A stretch of DNA of 64,000 bases, taken from Synechococcus sp. HJ21-Hayes (lineage in GTDB: Bacteria; Cyanobacteriota; Cyanobacteriia; PCC-6307; Cyanobiaceae). A model generated the notes under the pieces. That model made no database searches, had not been told where the DNA came from, and saw only the letters and a list, made by a program, of their open reading frames with translations. Numbering within the stretch: the first letter of the stretch is position 1; every line of letters starts with the position of its first letter. The stretch spans positions 1 to 64,000 of the forward strand of contig NZ_JAGQBW010000005.1 of NCBI RefSeq assembly GCF_024345835.1. The letters are read 5' to 3'. Made by a program: the position numbers and the translations under genes. This document shows positions 61,134 through 64,000 of this stretch, piece by piece.

Positions 61134-61834
61134 CCAACCTCACCCCCGGAGCCCAGCTCCGGCCCAGCCGGAAGCAGGTGTTGCTGGCTGCCCCGGCCCT
61201 GCTGGGGGTGCTGCTGGCCCTGGGTGTGGCTGCTGGCCTGGTTTGGCCGGCCTGGCGGCGCTTGCAGCAGGATCAGCGGGAGCTCAGTCAGCTGCATGAG
61301 CAGCAGCAGCGCCTCCCCCTGCTGCGCCGCCAGATCGCCAAGGCCCTGGAGAACGAGGAGCAGGGCCAGGCCATGAGGGAGCAGATCCTGGGGCTGATTG
61401 CCGGCAGTGGCGAGATCTCCACCTTCATGACCCAGCTGGCCGTGGAGGCCCAGAGCAGCGGAGTGCAGTTGGATGGCTATGAACCCGTGGTGATCCAGGC
61501 GGAGGCCCAGCCGAAGGGGGGTGCAACGCAGAGCCGGGAGCAGCAGAAGGAGGTGCCCAGGCCTACGGATCCGCTGCTGGCACCGGGCCTTGAGAAAACC
61601 ACCCTGCTGCTCACGGCCCGGGGCACGGCTCCCCAATTGCAGGATTTCCTGAGGCGCCTGGAGGCCCTGAGCCTGCTGGTTGTGCAGAGCGATCTGAGCC
61701 TGAAGGCGGAGAGCCCAGAGCCGGGGGCGAAGACGTCCCAGACCAGGCGTGGGCAAACCAGCTTGAAGCTCAACCTTGGCCTCTATGCCAAGGGCGGTGA
61801 GCCCCCTGCGTTTCGGGCCGCCACACCGCCCTGA
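61130..61834 (+). CDS. pilO: PilO-like inner-membrane protein
   Basis: 234 residues: TM helix (LLAAPALLGVLLALGVAAGLVWPAW), coiled coil (QDQRELSQLHEQQQRLPLLRRQ) and a periplasmic domain with the PilO pattern (ISTFMTQLAVEAQSSGVQLDGYEP ... LLTARGTAPQLQDFLRRLEALSLLVVQSDL in pieces). Forms the PilN/PilO alignment complex. Overlaps pilN by 4 nt and is followed after 60 nt by the secretin. Confidence 0.78.
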   Translation: MTNLTPGAQLRPSRKQVLLAAPALLGVLLALGVAAGLVWPAWRRLQQDQRELSQLHEQQQRLPLLRRQIAKALENEEQGQAMREQILGLIAGSGEISTFMTQLAVEAQSSGVQLDGYEPVVIQAEAQPKGGATQSREQQKEVPRPTDPLLAPGLEKTTLLLTARGTAPQLQDFLRRLEALSLLVVQSDLSLKAESPEPGAKTSQTRRGQTSLKLNLGLYAKGGEPPAFRAATPP

Positions 61835-61894
61835 GCCAGGCACGCTCGCACTGGTGGCCAGCGGTGAGCACCGGTACCATCCGCCAAAACCCTG

Positions 61895-64000
61895 GTGTTC
61901 TCAAGCGTGGTGGTTCGTGGTCGTCACCGCCTGATCCTGGTCTTGCTGGCGGCAGGCGTTGCGATCAACCCGCTGCAGGCGGCGCCCCTGTCGGTGCAGC
62001 CGGCATCTGCCGCTGGGAGTGGCCCTCTGGCCCTCAGCCTGCGCCGTAGTACCGGGGCTGTGGAGATTGTGATTGAGGGCACGGGGCTAGCACCCGTGCT
62101 GCAACAGGGCACCACGGCCGGTGGTGGCTGGGCAGGGCAGTTGCGCACGGCCACGCCCTCTGGCCTGCGGCTGGGGCCCCAGCGCCTTTCGCTGCCGGAG
62201 GCGGGGCTGCAGCTGGTGAGCTTTCAGGGTTCTGGCAATACCTTTCAAATTCAAGTGGAACCGATGCCAGGTGCACCCTTGGGCCGGCCCGTGGTGAGTG
62301 CCGATGGTCGCAACCTGGTGATCACCTTCGCCACGGTGTCCCAGGTTTCTGAACAAACCGCGCGCCTGGATCTGCGTACACCGGGCGCCGTGCCGCAGCC
62401 CAGTTATGCACCGCCGCTGCAGCCCCGAGCCGTGGCGCCACCGCTGGGCGATATGGCGGTGGGGAGCATGGTGCTGCGCAATCGCAGCTTCCTGAATGTG
62501 AGTGGCCCGGCTGTCTCGATGACGATGCGCAATGCCCCGGCCCGTGATGTGTTGATGGCCTTGGCCCAGATGGGTGGCTATGGGTTTGTCTATGTGGATG
62601 ATGTCGCGTCCACAGGCACCTCGCCGGCAGCTGGAGCGACAACGGGCACCGGATCCGCCATGCCACCGCAGGTCCGTCTAGTGTCCATTGCCTTTCGAGG
62701 GGAAAGTTATGCCAGAGCCCTGAATTCCGTATTGCTGGCGGCTGGCCTGCAGGGCAAGATGGAGGGGAATATGATCCTGGCCGGACCATCGGTGCTGGGT
62801 AAAACTTTCGGCGCTCAGCTGTCCAAGGTGTATCGCCTGAATCAGGCCACAGCGGCCTCGGCGGCAGACTATCTGGCCAGTCTCGGGGCCATGATCACGA
62901 AGGTGACACTGATCACCAACACGGTGAGCCAGGGACAGTCTCAGGCTAACCAGGTGGCCGGGGCACCCGACTCACAGCAGACGCAGACCCAGCGAATTAC
63001 CACCACTGAAACCTATGGCGCCAGCGCCGGTCCATTGAAGGGGGTAACGGGTACAACCGATTCACGCCTGCAGACCATCACGTTGGTGGGAGATCCCCAG
63101 GTGGTTGCGGTGGCTGAGAGCTACCTCAGGCAAATTGATCTCCGCCAGAGGCAGGTGGCGTTGTCGGTGAGAATTTTGGATGTCACGCTCCGAAATGATG
63201 CAGATATTAAAAATAGTTTCGCCTTTCGCTATGGTAACAATTTTATTGTGAGTGAAGAGGGTCGTCTAATAGGCGCGTTCAACGATCGGCTGCCTCCGGC
63301 ATTGGGTCAGTTTGATGCGATGAGTGGTGGGGCTTCAAGTGCTAAGCCTGTTTATGTTGGCAAGGATGAATCTAGCGTTGCTCGGTCTCCTTTGGCCCCC
63401 TCGCCCATCAATCCTTCGGCGGCATACTCGCCGAACAACTTTTATGATTTAGTTCGAGCCCAGGTGCAGTCAGAAAGCACGAAGGTTTTGGCTAGCCCAA
63501 CGTTGATTCTCAGTGAAAATCCGGAGCCGATTCAGGGTGGTCAAGCCGTGGCTGCTGGCTCCGCTGGCGGTGATAATGCCGTCCTAAATACGGCATCCAT
63601 TGGGCGACCATTTGCCAACGAATCCTTTGTGACTGTTGGAACCCAGGTGATTACGGATTACGCCGTCCAGGCGGGCCAAAACGGTGCTCCAAATACCTGC
63701 CAGCCTAAATTCGGCACTTCCGGCCTCACTTTCGGGGCGAAGGTCTCTAAGATTGATGATAATGGCTTTGTAACTTTCTCTCTGTCCCCGGCTGTTTCTG
63801 CGGTGGCTGATACCCCGCAGCAGATCCAGGGTTGTGGCAATGTCAGTATCCTAAGGGTCCGTCGTCTGGATACGGGCGATGTGCGTGTTCGTGATGGCCA
63901 AACACTTATCCTTACGGGTGTGATTGCCGATGAAGATAGGCAGGCGGTGACCAAATGGCCGGTTCTGGGAGATATCCCTTTTGTGGGTCAGTTCTTCCGC
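61895..64000 (+). CDS. pilQ: Type IV pilus secretin PilQ-like, 3'-truncated by the window edge
   Basis: 702 codons seen, open at the end. Probable GTG start at 61895 (GTGs at 61907 and 61910 are alternatives) with a signal peptide (RHRLILVLLAAGVAINPLQAA). Then an AMIN-type peptidoglycan-binding domain (residues about 45-110), N0/N1-like domains (VSMTMRNAPARDVLMALAQMGGYGFVYVDD; LVGDPQVVAVAESYLRQIDLRQRQV in pieces), and the secretin core (KVLASPTLILSENPEPIQGG, VRDGQTLILTGVIADEDRQ, WPVLGDIPFVGQFF). Forms the outer-membrane pore for the pilus. GC content falls after about 63.17 kb. Confidence 0.9.
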   Translation, partial: MFSSVVVRGRHRLILVLLAAGVAINPLQAAPLSVQPASAAGSGPLALSLRRSTGAVEIVIEGTGLAPVLQQGTTAGGGWAGQLRTATPSGLRLGPQRLSLPEAGLQLVSFQGSGNTFQIQVEPMPGAPLGRPVVSADGRNLVITFATVSQVSEQTARLDLRTPGAVPQPSYAPPLQPRAVAPPLGDMAVGSMVLRNRSFLNVSGPAVSMTMRNAPARDVLMALAQMGGYGFVYVDDVASTGTSPAAGATTGTGSAMPPQVRLVSIAFRGESYARALNSVLLAAGLQGKMEGNMILAGPSVLGKTFGAQLSKVYRLNQATAASAADYLASLGAMITKVTLITNTVSQGQSQANQVAGAPDSQQTQTQRITTTETYGASAGPLKGVTGTTDSRLQTITLVGDPQVVAVAESYLRQIDLRQRQVALSVRILDVTLRNDADIKNSFAFRYGNNFIVSEEGRLIGAFNDRLPPALGQFDAMSGGASSAKPVYVGKDESSVARSPLAPSPINPSAAYSPNNFYDLVRAQVQSESTKVLASPTLILSENPEPIQGGQAVAAGSAGGDNAVLNTASIGRPFANESFVTVGTQVITDYAVQAGQNGAPNTCQPKFGTSGLTFGAKVSKIDDNGFVTFSLSPAVSAVADTPQQIQGCGNVSILRVRRLDTGDVRVRDGQTLILTGVIADEDRQAVTKWPVLGDIPFVGQFFR

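Overview
The window reads as a chromosomal stretch from a GC-rich, freshwater- or coastal-type picocyanobacterium (Synechococcus/Cyanobium lineage). The pointers are a Flv1/Flv3-type flavodiiron pair, a chorismate lyase of the cyanobacterial plastoquinone type, a DUF3747 exported protein, two acyl-lipid desaturases, a biosynthetic arginine decarboxylase, a ClpB2-like chaperone and a PilM/N/O/Q-like pilus cluster. This assignment is inference from gene families, not a database match. Genes are tightly packed on both strands, mostly in short co-directional runs with 1-4 nt overlaps. No rRNA, tRNA, CRISPR array, IS element or prophage gene was recognised.

Layout. 1-2.8 kb: 3' part of valS and a TVP38/DedA-like membrane protein. 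3.0-6.1 kb: a large probably secreted choice-of-anchor I / PhoX-like protein of lower GC. 6.1-10.8 kb: two candidate small genes, ligA with a partner, a SprT-like metalloprotease and picocyanobacterial hypotheticals. 10.9-16.4 kb (minus): rplI, terminator, dnaB, mnmG, a membrane protein with a GspC/PilP-like C-terminus, chorismate lyase. 16.4-19.9 kb: vapBC-type module, a desaturase, a divergent HTH-like regulator with a palindrome between them, and a second desaturase. 20-24.8 kb: Met-gamma-lyase-like enzyme, gcvH, gcvP. 24.9-29.8 kb: two small proteins, flv1/flv3, hsp20. 29.8-35.1 kb (minus): a five-gene operon, SNF2 helicase - HepT-like HEPN - MntA-like nucleotidyltransferase - SWIM zinc finger - MEKHLA, with the first four genes chained by 4-nt overlaps. 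35.2-49.4 kb: housekeeping genes (alaS, speA, ndk, thiO-like, gatB, coaE, argJ, ubiB-like, eno). 49.6-56.5 kb: gloA, clpB2-like, then secE-nusG-rplK-rplA-rplJ-rplL with hairpin-rich leaders, including an L10-type leader. 56.5-59.4 kb: a candidate orphan small RNA, a DUF3747 protein, rnhA with an extension, pyrD. 59.5-64.0 kb: pilM/N/O-like genes and a 3'-truncated pilQ-like secretin.

Most notable: (i) a HEPN/MNT toxin-antitoxin-like pair set precisely between a SNF2 helicase and its SWIM partner; (ii) a promoter-plus-terminator unit with no gene, at 56.58-56.71 kb, whose predicted 5' end is complementary to the conserved Yfr1 sRNA motif; (iii) a 12-bp perfect palindrome between a desaturase and an uncharacterised HTH protein; (iv) a GspC/PilP-like domain encoded away from a pil cluster in which no PilP is visible.
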